NCBI RefSeq assembly: GCF_000218685.1
Contig: NW_006763295.1
Coordinates: forward strand, 2,058,882-2,122,881
Length of the DNA: 64,000 nucleotides
Source: Serpula lacrymans var. lacrymans S7.9
Lineage: Eukaryota; Basidiomycota; Agaricomycetes; Boletales; Serpulaceae
Reading direction: 5' to 3'
The position numbers were made by a program, and so were the translations under genes. This document shows, piece after piece, positions 23,559-35,898 of this stretch (the first letter of the stretch is position 1; each line of letters opens with the position of its first letter). The notes beneath the pieces were generated by a model. It worked only from the letters and a program-made list of their open reading frames with translations. It ran no database searches and was not told the DNA's origin.

Positions 23559-24640
23559 TTGGAGCTTCAAGTTCTCCCTCCTAGGCCATCTGGAGGCACT
23601 TCTGAGAATGAACTGTTTGCTCTCACTTCAAACGGCCTCAATAGATCTCATCATGATGCACCTAACTCATCAGATGGAAGCAGCTCTTGTTCAGGTCCAT
23701 CACCAGACAGTGACTCGGATGCTCAATCTTCTCTAAACAACTATTAGCATATCAGGCCAACTTCTCTGACCGAGGACAAAATCTGGGTTGAGTATCACCC
23801 AGCTTCAGGAAAGCAGCCAGAGATTATCATGCCGTCCTGCCAGGAAGAGCCTCTCACTATCCTTCCAACAATGGCATCTCACAACCTCGCACCACCTTGG
23901 CATCTGTTCCATACCCGAGTCAACTTTGAGCAAACAGAAATGTTTGTTCGTACTGGAGCTCCTGATCCAGTCATAAATCATCAGCTTAAGATTATCCATA
24001 GTATATTGATGTTGCAGCCTCCAGACAATCATGCTGTCACTCTCAAGTCAGCTCGTGAGATGCATGCCATTTTATGTGATGTCTCGACTGCCTTGACCGT
24101 GAGCAAAAATTCATCTGTAAGCCTTGCCATCTTTGCTTTTAAAATACACATATCTAACTATTACTTCAACTTCACGCAGTATGTCATGGAGACTATTAAA
24201 ATTCTGTTTTTGAATCAAGAGACGCGGAGTTATTCAGTTCGGTTCAAAGATCCTCTCAGTGTGATCTTGGATATACTAGAGGATGAGAAAATGCACAACA
24301 GAATCATGCTATACCCTGAAAGGTATTATATTACAAACCCTAAAGAAGGCATCATGAGATTTTGAGAGGAATATTCCTCAGGTGATGACTGGTGGAATTT
24401 ACAAGTGTTTTTTATTGCTCTTTCCTGCATACTAGTAACAACGCTCATTCTTGATTTAGACACATATAGGAAACAACACTGGCATTATTTATGTACAAAC
24501 TTACACAGATGCCACGCATATCACGACATTTGGTGATGTCAAGTACTGGGGAGTTTATCTATGGGTTGGAAACATTCTCAAGGCTGATCAAAACGATTGA
24601 GGTCCAAGGAGATGATCAATTTCAAGTGTATTATTTTCTA
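23559..24640 (+). pseudogene. Plavaka-type transposase, N-terminal part, decayed
   Basis: Fragments in order match Plavaka, a CACTA-related DDE transposase family widespread in Agaricomycetes. I see KIWVEYHPASGKQPEIIMPS, then APPWHLFHTRVNFEQTEMFV (the usual PW-PF-T-x-DFE-x-E motif), VTLKSAREMHAILCDVS, SVRFKDPLSVILDILED and, after a stop, EEYSSGDDWWNLQ. Further on, YVQTYTDATHITTFGDVKYW resembles the first DDE strand (D-x-T-x2-SSFG). In-frame stops, including a TAG at 23745-23747, break the frame and the C-terminal half is not recognisable. A GT-AG intron near 24118-24180 is still visible. The copy is inactive; it indicates the region's transposon history. Confidence 0.65.
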
Positions 24641-27600
24641 AGTGGACTGAAACACAATGTTCTCCAGGCTGGGAAGAAATATGCCGTATGTGTTAACTTG
24701 TGGGTCAATTCCGCAGTCTTACACCTTATTCATTCTAGTAAAGCAAGTGATAGCCTACTGCTGCCAGAAAGGGAGGGCAAGGAGAAGGAGGAGGAGGAGG
24801 GGGAGGAGGACTACACCCATCTTAGAAATGATCCTCTGGCCAAGGCACAGGTGGAGGAAATTTGACACTTCTTACCGAAGTCGCTGCATCCCTATGTAGG
24901 TCAGAAATGGTTTAGAGAACATGTAAATCCTATCTCTGTTGTGAAATTATGGTCCCCATACTAATAAATACTAGTTTAGGGAATATGTTCCAACAATCAG
25001 GTCAGGTCTGTGTCCTTGCAGACCTAGCACCTACCTGTATCTTCAAGGATCTAACCGATCTTTTCTATGGCAAAGCTTAACGGCCATATATACCCGCAGT
25101 TGAGGCTCTTCTCAAAGATAAATAATTTCTATATGATTGGGATCCAATTGTTTTGCTAGACATATGCAACACCCCTGTATTCTAAAGGTATAACTACTGA
25201 CAATGATTCAACTTCACCACTTCTGATCATGATGGGTTGAACAGGCCCTATGATGTGTTCTCCTTGGGCCATCTGCCATCAAGAGCAAAACTGGCAAGAA
25301 AAGCACTAAATCACGCAAAGTCAATGCTCGTCTCTGGGGAAATACAAGTGTTACAATTCTGATGCTGGCTTTTGCGGCTACTATTGTATGTTTCTCACAA
25401 GTTCATGCCATTTTTTCTGCATCCAATTTATCAAAATGATTAGATATATTTCATTCTTACCGGTGAACTCAAGTTCGCAGAGTGCAAAGCACAACTTTCA
25501 TGTGTTTTATGAAATCTGAATAGAGATCATGTGGAAAGAGGCTGGCTTCAGCAATAGGAAGATTGCCTGAAACCATCATAGTATAATAGATTTCTATAAT
25601 CGGGCTATATTTCCTCAGGTTTATGGTAACAACAAATACATACAAGGGCTACAACAACAAGAAAAGGGTATATATGAAGGCATTAGAAGCCATGGAAAAC
25701 GAGGATAGAGATGAGGATTGGAATGACAAGGAAGAAACTGCAAGTCACAGTCAGGACTCAAATGGCGAAAAAAGGGATTTGAACTATGGAAACAGCGATT
25801 GTGATTGTGGCAATGCAGGAACACAACTAGAAGGATGATCATTGTAATTGTTGCCCCTGCAATGCTGGCCCTGATTCAACCACCATTGGAGTTGTGGATG
25901 GTCCGACTCTTTACCTTCACATATGAAATGCACTGTGTATTTTTGCTTTCTTTTTATATCAAAATCTTACCAATTATAGTGCTCTCCACCTGCATTTTGA
26001 TTGGATCACTTAACAGTCCGACTACTGCAATCAATTACTCTCCCAATCTAAGTAATATGCAAATTGTATTAAATCCTGTTGTTACACTAATCTAACATTA
26101 TTTCCAGGTAAACTTTGGTACTGGTGGTACAACAGTAGGGCCGGATTCAGATGATGCATATAGGTGGAATATGGTCTTTACAATGACTCATTAGGTCCAC
26201 AAAATTATGAAGGTTGCCGTGATCACACTCCAAAATCCAAAACACAATATACCAATTTGCCACCGCCAGTCACAGTGGAGTGTTCCAGTTTGCTTTGGGT
26301 AGAAGTTTGGGCTCACTCTTACTCATCATGGACTCGTGCCAGTGTACTAGGTTTGAACTCAAATAGTGCTATCATAGTATAATATAGGTGCTGGTAAGTG
26401 AATAGTACAGTAAGCTACTTATTACAACAGTGTTACACAGCTACTACTAGCATGTTACTCAGGTTGACATCCACATCTAATTCTCCAGAAATTGGCTTGC
26501 CTGATAGGCCATCCAAGTCAGTACTCTCGCTGTCTGACTCACCTGATAGCCCATCTGAGTCAGTACTTTCATTGTCTGATTTGGATGCCTACTTCAACCA
26601 CGAGGTGACACAACAGAGTTTTAACAATGATAGCAATTATTGTAAGATGCTGGTGGCGTCTGGGAGAGAACTGAGTATATTCCTTACATCCAAACACCTA
26701 TGCATTATTCAACCCGCAGGGATCAACCAAGGGATTCAGAAGAAAGTGCTGAAGACTACAATGGTGTGGTGTCAATGAGAACTGTAGTTAGAAAACCACA
26801 CACAAAACATACTAGCACACAATCCTCCCAGATTCCACAGAACTTGTGTATGGGCTTTGCCTCTTAGAACAGTGGAGTGGTCTGGTTGTTTGTGGGGTGG
26901 TACGTATGACGATCCTTCAAAGTCAAACCCAAGGATGTATGGGTGTGGGTTTTGAGGAGGAGGGATAGTTGAATTTATAGAAGATAGGTGCTTAGTGACG
27001 AGTATAGATGAGCACTACCTTGCTAATTGTAGCACAAGGTAGGTTTGAGAATGACGAGGATGACGAGGTGACGAGGTTCCCAGTGATAGCAGGCTCCTGA
27101 CGCACAGACTATGGTGCTCAGAAGGACTCTAATTGAAAGGGATAATAATGACTTTGGAAGTGACGAGTGACAATGACAGCAGTTAACAGTAGTAGCAGTG
27201 GGAAGTGTTGTGACCACACTGGATCACAAGTAGCAGAGAGTAGTGAACTTGAGATTAGAGAAGAAGTCTGGATTGGAGTACTTGTTGTTTTTACAAGGTA
27301 GAATACAGGGGTTTATATAGTAAAAGAAAGGGAGGCTATGCACAGTATAGCTATGCAAAAAAAATGAGAAAAAACATGAATGAAGGAATGTATGCTGACG
27401 AATCCTGCGTAGGTAGTACAGGATAAGATTGTCAAAATAAGGAAAAGAAAGAGATAGAACAATAAATGCTGTGTAAGTAATGCCACAGGTTTGTACAGCC
27501 ATAAAATAAAGTCCAAAAACAGAAAGAGAGCAAGAAAATCATAAAGTCATGGGAAGATGCAGCAAAAAAAAAGGATAAAGAAAAACGATATCAGTATCAA

Positions 27601-29430
27601 CACAGTTCCTTTATTGTTAGTCAGGCATTCTAAAAAAATATGTGTCCATAAAAATGATTCAAAAATCAAAAATAATCGCACTGTAAATGAATGTTCTGCT
27701 GAAAAAAAAAGAAACTGGAGCCACCGGTCCACCACCTAGTCCAAATCCGACGGTTTCATGGCCTTACCAATGAACTGGTTTTATTGGACCACCCGGTCAA
27801 ACGAGGGAGGGAGGGGAGTAGTTCCAATTTGGAACAAGTGAGTCCCAGGCAGCGTGTGGTAACTGTAGCTGTAGCGAAGACGATGGATGAAATATAAGTG
27901 TACCCAAGTGAATGGGACAGCAATGCACATAGGCAACATAAGGGGATGAACCTTCTCCAGCTCAAAAACTACCCACCCACACTCCAACCAGGCGAGACAA
28001 ACAACCAATGATTTGATGGTATACAATGGAAGATTGATGTCATGAAGATGGACCTGTTGCCCAATTTGGACTGGCCACCGGGGCTTTGCTGATATCAGCA
28101 GTGGCACATGGTGGTTGATGGATTAGTGACGGAAATGGATAGAAAGTGGTGACATCAGATATGGTGGGGGAGCAAAGAAGATGAGGAGGAGGAGGGTGGA
28201 GAATGACAAGGAGGTGAACCAGAATAGGGATCCAGAAGTGACTGTTGGGTGAGAATAAAAAAGAGAGTAAGGGTCCTATGGTGGGACTGATTAAAGAAAA
28301 AAAGGTAAGGGAGGGCGACAAAAGCGAGGGCGCAATGTGTAGCCAGTGGCGACGCAAAAATATGCCGAAATGCCGAAATGCCGAAAGTACCGAATGGAAA
28401 AGCAAAGGTGAATGTGACTGGATTGCCTAATAGAGGTGGTGCTGATCAGCCACAAGTTCGAAAAAGGCAATATTAATTACTATTCCATGTGGCACTGTGC
28501 CTGTGTGGTGCAAAGGCGAGTCTTTTTGAATATTCACTTCATTCTTGACACCTGTCCATGCTACCAATCAACTTTGGTGCATGACAGTGGGTCCGCAGAT
28601 GAGTCCGTAGGTCAGTTTGCAGAGTCCGCACTTTTGAGTTTAAATGGAGCGGATACGTCACAGCAAGTTGTGATCTTGCTGGAAAGGCGATAATACAAGT
28701 GTGGGAGTGATAATATGAGCTGGGGATGAATATAGAATGGAGAATACGACACTGGAATGACTCCTGAGAGTCCACATTTTGGGTCTATACGAGCAAAATG
28801 TCCTAACAAGCTCAGCACTTTGTGGGAAATTTTGGTTATATGGCTGTGGGACGTCTACAACAATTCTGAAGCGACTATGGCGACTTATTCAGACAAATTT
28901 CTGAGTATATGGGGGATCAAAAGATAGTATTCCTTCCTTTTGGAAGTACAGTTTTATAGCAGTACCAAAAAGGAAATAGCAAAAATAGTGTAAAACATAT
29001 GAGAACCAATGGGAGAAACGAAAGATAAACATTAGAAAGTGTCCATGTGAAAATGTAAGAAAAAGTGGGTCATATCCTGCTAGTCTGATGTCCAGACAGT
29101 TCCATACCATGAGGGACAACTCCTATATTTCATAAAAGGAAAGGGGTAGTTGATCTGTGGACAGTTGTAATGCTCTGGAGTCCATGTGGAGTCTTGCACG
29201 TGCATGGAGTGCTGAGTTAGCTCCTCGTCCGATGGGTCCAAAGTCCGAAAAGTGCGGACCCTATATGTCCGCAAACACAGACTCTAGGTGTCCACAAATG
29301 CGGACTCTATGTATCCACAAACATGGACTCTGCGGACTGTTGCATATTCATGCATGGTTTGTTGTAGAACTGGATTGATATGTTGGGAAATAAAGGGATT
29401 ACTATGCCAGCGTCTAAGTCAACTCTACAT
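24641..29430. other. Decayed transposon DNA, no intact gene
   Basis: About 4.8 kb of AT-rich sequence with only short reading frames. Fragments such as KSRKVNARLWG near 25310-25350 suggest remains of the Plavaka element or another DNA transposon, but nothing is complete. There is a GAG/GGA-rich run at about 24778-24812, a triplet-like repeat of ATGCCGAA at about 28362-28390, and GTCCGCA/GGACTC repeats at 28590-28630 and 29256-29335. No promoter or RNA gene is supported. Confidence 0.45.
29256..29335. repeat. Short degenerate tandem array, about 24-bp units
   Basis: Three to four diverged copies of a unit of the form GGACTCTATGTATCCACAAA plus four bases run from 29256 to about 29335. Related GTCCGCAGA / GAGTCCGCAC motifs recur at 28590-28630. 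No coding potential. Confidence 0.6.
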
Positions 29431-29847
29431 TGTAACAACCTAGAGTTTGTATACTCTGGCGCACAACTAGAAGCAACTATAAAGGTAGTGAGGGGAGTGG
29501 TTACCCTTAGGATAGGACCAAGTTAGTTGTGGGTAAACAACAGGAGGACTCACTGAGGACTCTCCTAGATCTATTGGGGTATATATACTGTTACAGGTTT
29601 GTTTGTACATATGTACTATACAGTTGCTAGAGGCAGTGGCTGATGATGTCATAGGGCCTAGCCCGTGTGACTAGCTCTGCTGCGTGAGAGAGTTGTATCT
29701 AAAATAAGAAGAAAGGCAGTGTGGCGCGAGAAGGTGGAGTTTGAACAAAGGGAGAGTGCCACATGGCACAGAGTGTGAGAACTACAGTAAAGGTTAAAGC
29801 GGAGAATGAAAATACAAGGAAAGGTCCAAAAATGTGTTATTGTAACA
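29431..29847 (-). repeat. 3' LTR of the Gypsy element
   Basis: 417 bp from TGTAACAACC to TTGTAACA, with the usual TG/CA-like inverted ends. Adjacent to the element's polypurine tract on its right. Full-length match to the solo LTR at 21816-22231. A TATA-like GGGTATATATACTG is present in both. Confidence 0.85.
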
Positions 29848-29858
29848 CTACCCCCCCT

Positions 29859-32362
29859 CTAAGGCTTGACTTCCAGGCGAGACCAAGTACCAGAGGTAGT
29901 AGTTAAATTTTTGGGCATAGGTTGAAAAAGGGAATAAAAAATGTTCAAATCCATACCTTCAAGCTTCCTAGGAGCCAAGGGATTCTTGGAATAAAATTTG
30001 CAAACAGCATCGTGGGAATTCTCCAGATGGGCTTCTGGTTCCCATGTTCTGTCCTCATCTCCATAGCCCTTCCATAGGACCAGGAATTCTAATTTTCCAC
30101 ACTTCAAGCGTGCATCCACTACTCGTTCAACTTTGAACTCTTCTTCACCTTCCTGGGTGACTACAACTGGTCCGGGCCGGTCTACACGCTGTCCCGGCAG
30201 CAGTCCTTTGTATGGTTTCACACGGCTAATATTTACCGTGGGTACTACCCTCATTCGTTTTGGGAGCTCCAGCTCCACTGCATTGGGTTTAACTTCCTTA
30301 ATCCGGTAAGGTCCGATCCACTTTTTGGTCAGTTTTCTAGACTGCCAATCTTTTAATTTTAAGTGGTTGGTATCTAACCAGACCAGGTCGCCAACCTTGT
30401 AGTCAGGGGCCTTGGAGCGTCTACGCTCTGCCCTGTCCTTCATCTGCTCTGCAGTTCTAAATAGTGCCTTGCACGTTTCATCTAAGACGGACTTCATGTC
30501 TTTGACCAAGTTCTCAGCAGCCTCGTTTTTACTATTGCCAGGTTCTACACCCATTCTGGGGAGGTACAATCTCGTCACCTCGAATGGTGCCTTTCCTGTA
30601 GCTGACGACTGTTTGATATTGTATGAGAACTGGGCTATCTTTAGCCACTTGGCCCAATCTGTCTGCCTGTTGTTAATAAATATGTGGAGATATTGCTTCA
30701 ATTCCTGATTGAGCCTCTCTGTTTGTCCATCAGTCTGCGGATGAAACACTGTTGACAATTTAGGTTTGATGCCCAGCATCCGGCATAATTCTTTCGTAAA
30801 TTCGCTAGCAAATTGTGGTCCCCTATTAGAGATAACCATTTCCGGCAATCTGTGGATAGACTATACAAAATCTTTAAATAGATCTGCTGTGCCAGCGGCG
30901 GTAATAGTTTTATTGGTGGGAATAAATACCACTTCTTTGGAGAAGCGATCTACTACCACTATTACTGAATTGTACTTGTTTGACTCAGGTAAATCCGTCG
31001 TGAAGTCAACCAATATATCCTGCCAGGGACCAGCTGGTATTGGATTTGGCATAAGCTTACCGGCCGGCAGTTGATGTGAGTTTATAGCCATGGCACATCT
31101 TAGACAGGATCTTACATATTCCTGTACGTCTTTGACCATGCCAGGCCACATGTAATTTCTGGAGATCAACTCCATCGTTCGTTGCCACCCAGGGTGCCCA
31201 GCCACTGGAGTGTCGTGATGTCTGTCTATTGTCTTGATCCTTGCAGACTCAGGCACATAGATCTTGTCTTTAAAATGGAAGAGCCCGTCTTCCCATAGAT
31301 AGTTCTCATTGCCGTCAAGGTACACCTTCTATTCTGAGGAGATGTCTTTCTTGAAGACCTCCAGAAAATCAGAATCCTGCCCAAATCTAACATTGGCAAC
31401 CCTTGATTGGTCTATCAAGGTAACACCTTTGTCGTCATCTTTGATGCCGTGGGCATGATCCTCTCTTCTGGACAAAGTGTCTGCTTTCCCCATAGAACTT
31501 CCAGGCTTATGAATTAATTTGTAATTGAACCTAGACAAGTACACCGCATAGCAGGCCTGTCTCCAGTTCAAGTCTTGGGTTGTCATAAAATACTCCAGGT
31601 TCTTATGATCAGTCCAGATTTTAAATTGGTGCCTAGCACCTTCTAAGTAGTGCCGCCAGTGCTCTAGAGCTCTAATGATGGCCAGCATCTCCTTATTATA
31701 GATTTGATAGTTGCACTCTGTAGGCGACAAACTATGCAATAAATATGCACAAGGCCTCCAAAGATCATCAGGGTATTTAATTGATAAAACAGCCCCAGTA
31801 GCAAAATCAGAAGAGTCGGTTTCTAGCCGGAACTCTTTGTCTAATTCTGGAAATGCTAATATGGGCGCTGTTGTGAACACCTACTTAAGCTTATCAAAAG
31901 CTTCCTGTTCTTTGGTGCCCCAATGCCAAACAATATCCTTTTTAGTGAGATTGTTCAACGGTCTCGTTATCTTTGCGAGGTTTTCGACAAATCTTTGGAA
32001 GAAGTTACCTAAGCCAAGGAAAGCCCTAACTCCTTTGACGCGAGTAGGTTCGGGCCAGTCTAATATAGCTTGAACTTTCTCAGGGTACATCCTGATTCCG
32101 TTCTGGCCAATTATCATACCGAGGAAGTCTACTTCCTATACTTTAAACTTACATTTTTCGAGTTTGACGAATAGGTCCTATTCCTGTAAGCGTCAAAGGA
32201 CTTCTTGTACAATCCTGTCATGCTCAGCCTCATCGTCTGACTTCGTAAATATTAATAAATTGTCAATGTAAATGACAACATAGTTTTCCATATCCGCAAA
32301 GATCTTGTTCATCATGCTCTGGAAGGTCGCCGGTGAATTGGTCAACCCAAAGAACATGATGA
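29859..32362 (-). pseudogene. Gypsy pol relic: RT C-terminus, RNase H, integrase, chromodomain
   Basis: From the 5' side: [20 protein letters not shown] and [11 protein letters not shown] (reverse transcriptase palm, with Asn replacing the second catalytic Asp), then VRAFLGLGNFFQRFVENLAK; RNase H-like FRLETDSSDFATGAVLSIKY, EMLAIIRALEHWRHYLEGAR, FKIWTDHKNLEYFM; integrase zinc-binding region HHDTPVAGHPGWQRT ... CLRCA, catalytic core starting DILVDFTTDLPESNKYNSVI and STVFHPQTDGQTERLNQELK; and the chromodomain ERVVDARLKCGKLEFLVLWK-GYGDEDRTWEP. Stops: TGA 32193-32195 and TAG at 32178, 32136, 31881, 31329 and 30861. Each TAG sits where the family carries Gln. Not functional. Confidence 0.85.
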
Positions 32363-32538
32363 GGGACAGTCACAACTACACATACATGTACATACTTCAG
32401 ATAATAAATTTAAAAATCTATTTACAATTTGGGGAGCCATCCCCTTCTTTCCATTATTGCTTGTGCAACACCCCAGAGTAGGGGCCACTTTGTTGTGGTT
32501 TACTTCATTGTTCCGAGGAGCTAAGGCACCCAAGTGAC

Positions 32539-33505
32539 CTAAGCTCTGAACTCTTTTGCCTGAGCTTTCATTTCACTGACCTGTTGGTCATAGAAGAAAG
32601 CCCGGATCTTGTCATACAAACGGCCAGCTGGAGTTTGAAGCTGATCACCCAGTTTCTCGGCTTCTAATTGGTGTGCCTGGTGCCCTTGGTTATTTTTTTT
32701 GTTGAGCGGCCCGCACTCCATTTATGCAATCTCGGGCCATGTGCCCCTCCTGCCCACAGCTGAAGCAGGTGAATCTGTGCTTTTGTCCCCCTTGGACTGC
32801 ACCGATATCCATTGGTGCACCCCGACCTGGTTGCAACCCAAAAGGCTGGGACCCGTGAGAATGATGTGGTTTTTGGTTTGATGACCCAGGGCTCCTCTGG
32901 GAATAGTTATTTTTGGTGGTGGTCCCGCCACCTTGGTGCATCTTGTAGAGCTCTATGGCCCTACCAATCCTTCTAACCTCCTCCGCTGCTTGGGAGAGGT
33001 TATCGCTCCTCATATCCTGCAGGTAGAGCTGTTCTGCAATGTGGGGATTCACATTGCATTCCAGCAGTTCCACTGCATGTTCATTACCTAAACCCCCTTG
33101 GATCGAGAGGGCCAGGAACCGAGTAACATAATCATCCATCCTCATATTTCCTTGTTTGAAGGAACAGATTTGTTGGCGAGCCCAGTCACGCTCAGCCTAT
33201 GGTTTAAAATATTTTTTGATCTCTACTTTGAGGTTGTCCCAGGTAGGCCACACTCCTGCGGTGTAGCACTCCTGTAATCTAACTTGGGCGTATCGACCCG
33301 CCACAGGTCCTTTTAGTCGAGATAGCACTGCAGTTGCTACCTCAAAGTCATCGGCAAAGGCATCCCAATTTGCCTTAACCCAAATCTGGAGTTTGATCCA
33401 CCATTCGGCGAATTGTGCTCTTTCTCCATCGAAGGCACCAGGGTCAGCGACAACTTCAACCTTTTTGTTGAATTTCTTTTCTACCGAGGGGGCTGCTGCA
33501 GGGGG
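32539..33505 (-). pseudogene. Gypsy gag relic with zinc knuckle
   Basis: Reads VEVVADPGAFDGERAQFAEW-WIKLQIWVKANWD, the retrotransposon gag core, through RYAQVRLQECYTAGVWPTWD, and ends with the CCHC knuckle CFSCGQEGHMARDC. The core is interrupted by TAG at 33197-33199 (KKYFKP-stop-AERDWARQQ), where Gln is expected. The N-terminus is cut off near 33505. After the knuckle the frame ends at a Lys-rich run, and about 60 further residues in another frame (QLEAEKLGDQLQTPAGRLYD) look like the start of the protease/pol linker before the deletion. Confidence 0.8.
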
Positions 33506-33944
33506 GCATCAGGAAAAACATTTTGGCTATATAGGCTCTTATAGTACTATAATTGCAAAAATAGCTGTCATAGTGATCATAGCTGTAAGAGAAACCCTAT
33601 CATCTATTTAGGCACAATGTGCTCTTATAGTGATCTCATAGTTGGCTATAGTTCCAAGAAGCTCCTATAGTAATGTCAATACTATGATGGCATTTGGAGT
33701 AGACATAGGGCCCATAGCACCTATGGCAATTATAGCACTTATAGCACATATATAGTAATGCTAATACTATAATGGCATTTGGAGTAGCCATAGCACTTAT
33801 TTCAGAACATCCATAGTACCTATAGCACTCATAGCACGTATTGCATTCAATTACCAAATAATGAAATGAAAACAGCGCAGTCATGTTTTGTACTAGCAAT
33901 TGTACTATATGCAACAGTAAATAGGAGAGTGACTACAAATACTA
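33506..33944. repeat. AT-rich region with internal direct repeats
   Basis: No gene. A unit containing TAGTAATG...ATGGCATTTGGAGTAG appears at about 33668 and again at 33753, embedded in many copies of TATAGCAC / CATAGCAC. Probably satellite-like or transposon-terminal sequence between the Gypsy relic and the DUF6532 gene. Confidence 0.55.
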
Positions 33945-35794
33945 TCAAGCAGCTTGTACAATGATAGTATCCTCTAGAGCTTCAAAATCAATACCAAAAT
34001 CCTCGTCCTTCATCTGGTCTTCATCAATCCCTATATAATGGAGAATGGCCAGATTTCTGTTATAGTAAAATTAGTGACGGTGGTAGCAGCCAAAATACTG
34101 GTACTTACAGAATATCCTGGTACAGACCATCTCTCATTTGCTTCATCCACACAGGGCTTTTCTTCTGAAGTGCCGACAGCTTTTTGAAATAGTACTCCCA
34201 CCTTTAAATAAAATAAAAACCAAGTTTGACATAAATAAATGATATTGTACCTGGTTTTGAAAACACTCTCTGAGAATTCTTGGGTAGCTTTATTACCATT
34301 CACATATCCCCTGAGGGAACATTCAATCTGAAAAGAAAATGGAATAAATAAATAATACAGACCACAGATTGAGGACATACAGCTGCTGTGGTAATTGCAA
34401 GTAGAGCTAAAGGAATGCCTTTGAAATGTTCAGGATAGCGTACTCCCTCACCCTTACGCCCATACCATTGATTATGAATCAAGTCCTTGAAAATCTGATG
34501 ACAAAATGGCTTCTGCTTGTTGAATGTCCTGGCCTTGAAAAAATAGTTCAATTTAGCATAAACATGGGGGGGTGATAGCTCACTTTAATATCAAGATCAC
34601 CGTCAGAAAATGCACCAGTTTCCAAAAGCCACGTTACAGCCTGCTTGATTTGAACTGGGGCCATATCACCAGGAATTTGATAAGCACCATTGATTATAAT
34701 TTGTGCTTTGGCAACAATTTCTCCTCGGACCTGGGCAACAGCAGACCAAACCTAGCAACAAAATACTTGATTAGTATAACATTATTGAAGGTGGAAATAC
34801 ATACATAGTCAATCAATATGGTTTTGATTTCTTCATTACTTTGAACCTCTAAAAGCTTGGTTTGTAATTCTCTGCAACCTTGGGAGGCATTGATAAGTCT
34901 GTTCCAAGTAAACTCAAAGTGTGATGTGGGGGGAGGAAAACCCTCTTGAGTCGCAATGTATAATCTCATTGTAGCATGCCCAGCTGTAGCAAGGTCCACA
35001 AGAGAACTAGGAAACATATCCAGGGTGGTTCTACGTCTTTTGCCAATTTTTGACAGTAAAGAGACAGCTGTAGGTGTTGAGATAGAAGTAGAAGTTGAAG
35101 ACATCCTGGATGAAGTTGTGGAAGATTTTCTGGAAAAACTAGAAGAAGAGGAGTACGCCAATGATTTAGCCTTTTCCTGCCCAACAATGGGTCTGAAATT
35201 GGGCTAATATAAGCTGTTAGCTCTATGGATGTAAGAGATACTAATTTAAAAATGTACTTGCTCATCCAGAATTGGTCCATCTTTTCCCTTGTCATCAAAA
35301 TCTTGGGTAACAATTTAATATTAGTATCTTTGTCTAGAAATAATGATTGCTTACTTTCAGCTCTAGCTTCCTCATCCTCATCCTTGTAATACTCATTATT
35401 ATCCCCTGTAGGTGCTTTCTGAGTTAGGATCCCTTGAAAATCATCCTCATTGGAATCATGGTCTGAGTCCATGGCTTGTCTTTTTCTAGGAGGGTTTAGT
35501 GGTGTAACTGGGTCATCATCATAGTCGTAAATATCCTCTTCTTCCATTACAACAGCTGCCTTTTTTTTGTCTCTGAGAGGGGAGATTAATATACTTTTAC
35601 CAAACCAGAATATATATGTTACCTTGACGTTTGGCTTCCAATGCCTCTTTTTGAGCTGCTTGGGTAGATTTTACACCAGAATTCATAGCATCCACAATAT
35701 GCTGATACTCCTCAGCATTCAAAGTAACTGTATCATTTTTAGCCTTGGAGCCAGGAGCTTTAGATTTACCCTTGGAATTTCTTTTTCCTGCCAT
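33945..35794 (-). CDS. DUF6532-domain protein
   Basis: Spliced from about nine exons with no internal stop. ATG at 35794: MAGKRNSKGKSKAPGSKAKN, a basic head, then an acidic region (MEEEDIYDYDDDPVTP) with the possible nuclear signal PPRKRQ, and a Ser/Thr-rich linker ending SKIGKRRRTTLD. The domain proper runs from ATMRLYIATQEGFPPPTSHF through AQVRGEIVAKAQIIINGAYQ, HQIFKDLIHNQWYGRKGEGV, RYPEHFKGIPLALLAITTAA and IECSLRGYVNGN, matching the DUF6532 family that is expanded in Agaricomycetes. The C-terminus is acidic (GIDEDQMKDEDFGIDFEAL). Function unknown. It sits tail-to-head with a Tet-like dioxygenase relic and near a hAT transposase, which suggests it travels with a transposon. Confidence 0.7.
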
Positions 35795-35898
35795 TGAAAA
35801 ATTAGACTGTGAGAAATAAGTGAAAAAAGAATGGAGCGCAAATGAGAAGTCACCATTTTTCTGCAAAGTTTAGGGCAAGCCTTCTAGGCCAAATACAA

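Larger units (their letters stand above)
29431..33505 (-). mobile_element. Truncated, inactive chromodomain Gypsy (Ty3) retrotransposon
   Basis: In element orientation (minus strand) the order is gag, a deletion, the end of reverse transcriptase, RNase H, integrase, chromodomain, polypurine tract and 3' LTR. The polypurine tract AGAGGGGGGGTAG abuts the LTR at 29848. Gag starts abruptly near 33505 and no 5' LTR follows, so the 5' end is lost. Protease and the N-terminal half of reverse transcriptase are missing between about 32539 and 32362. Seven in-frame stops lie in gag and pol, and the catalytic YIDD is YIDN. The element cannot be autonomous. The integrase C-terminal chromodomain places it with the chromoviruses, which target heterochromatin. 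Confidence 0.9.

Noticed and set aside
24778..24870. Arg/Glu-rich run as an RNA-binding region
   Set aside because: It is a GAG/GGA simple repeat inside the Plavaka relic.
28040..28430. Hydrophobic reading frames near 28 kb as a membrane protein
   Set aside because: Low complexity, no ATG context or introns, inside decayed transposon DNA.
33485..33520. CAGGGGGGCATC as a possible left terminal inverted repeat of the hAT element
   Set aside because: It lies at the truncated gag end of the Gypsy relic, and no matching inverted end was found beyond 40267.
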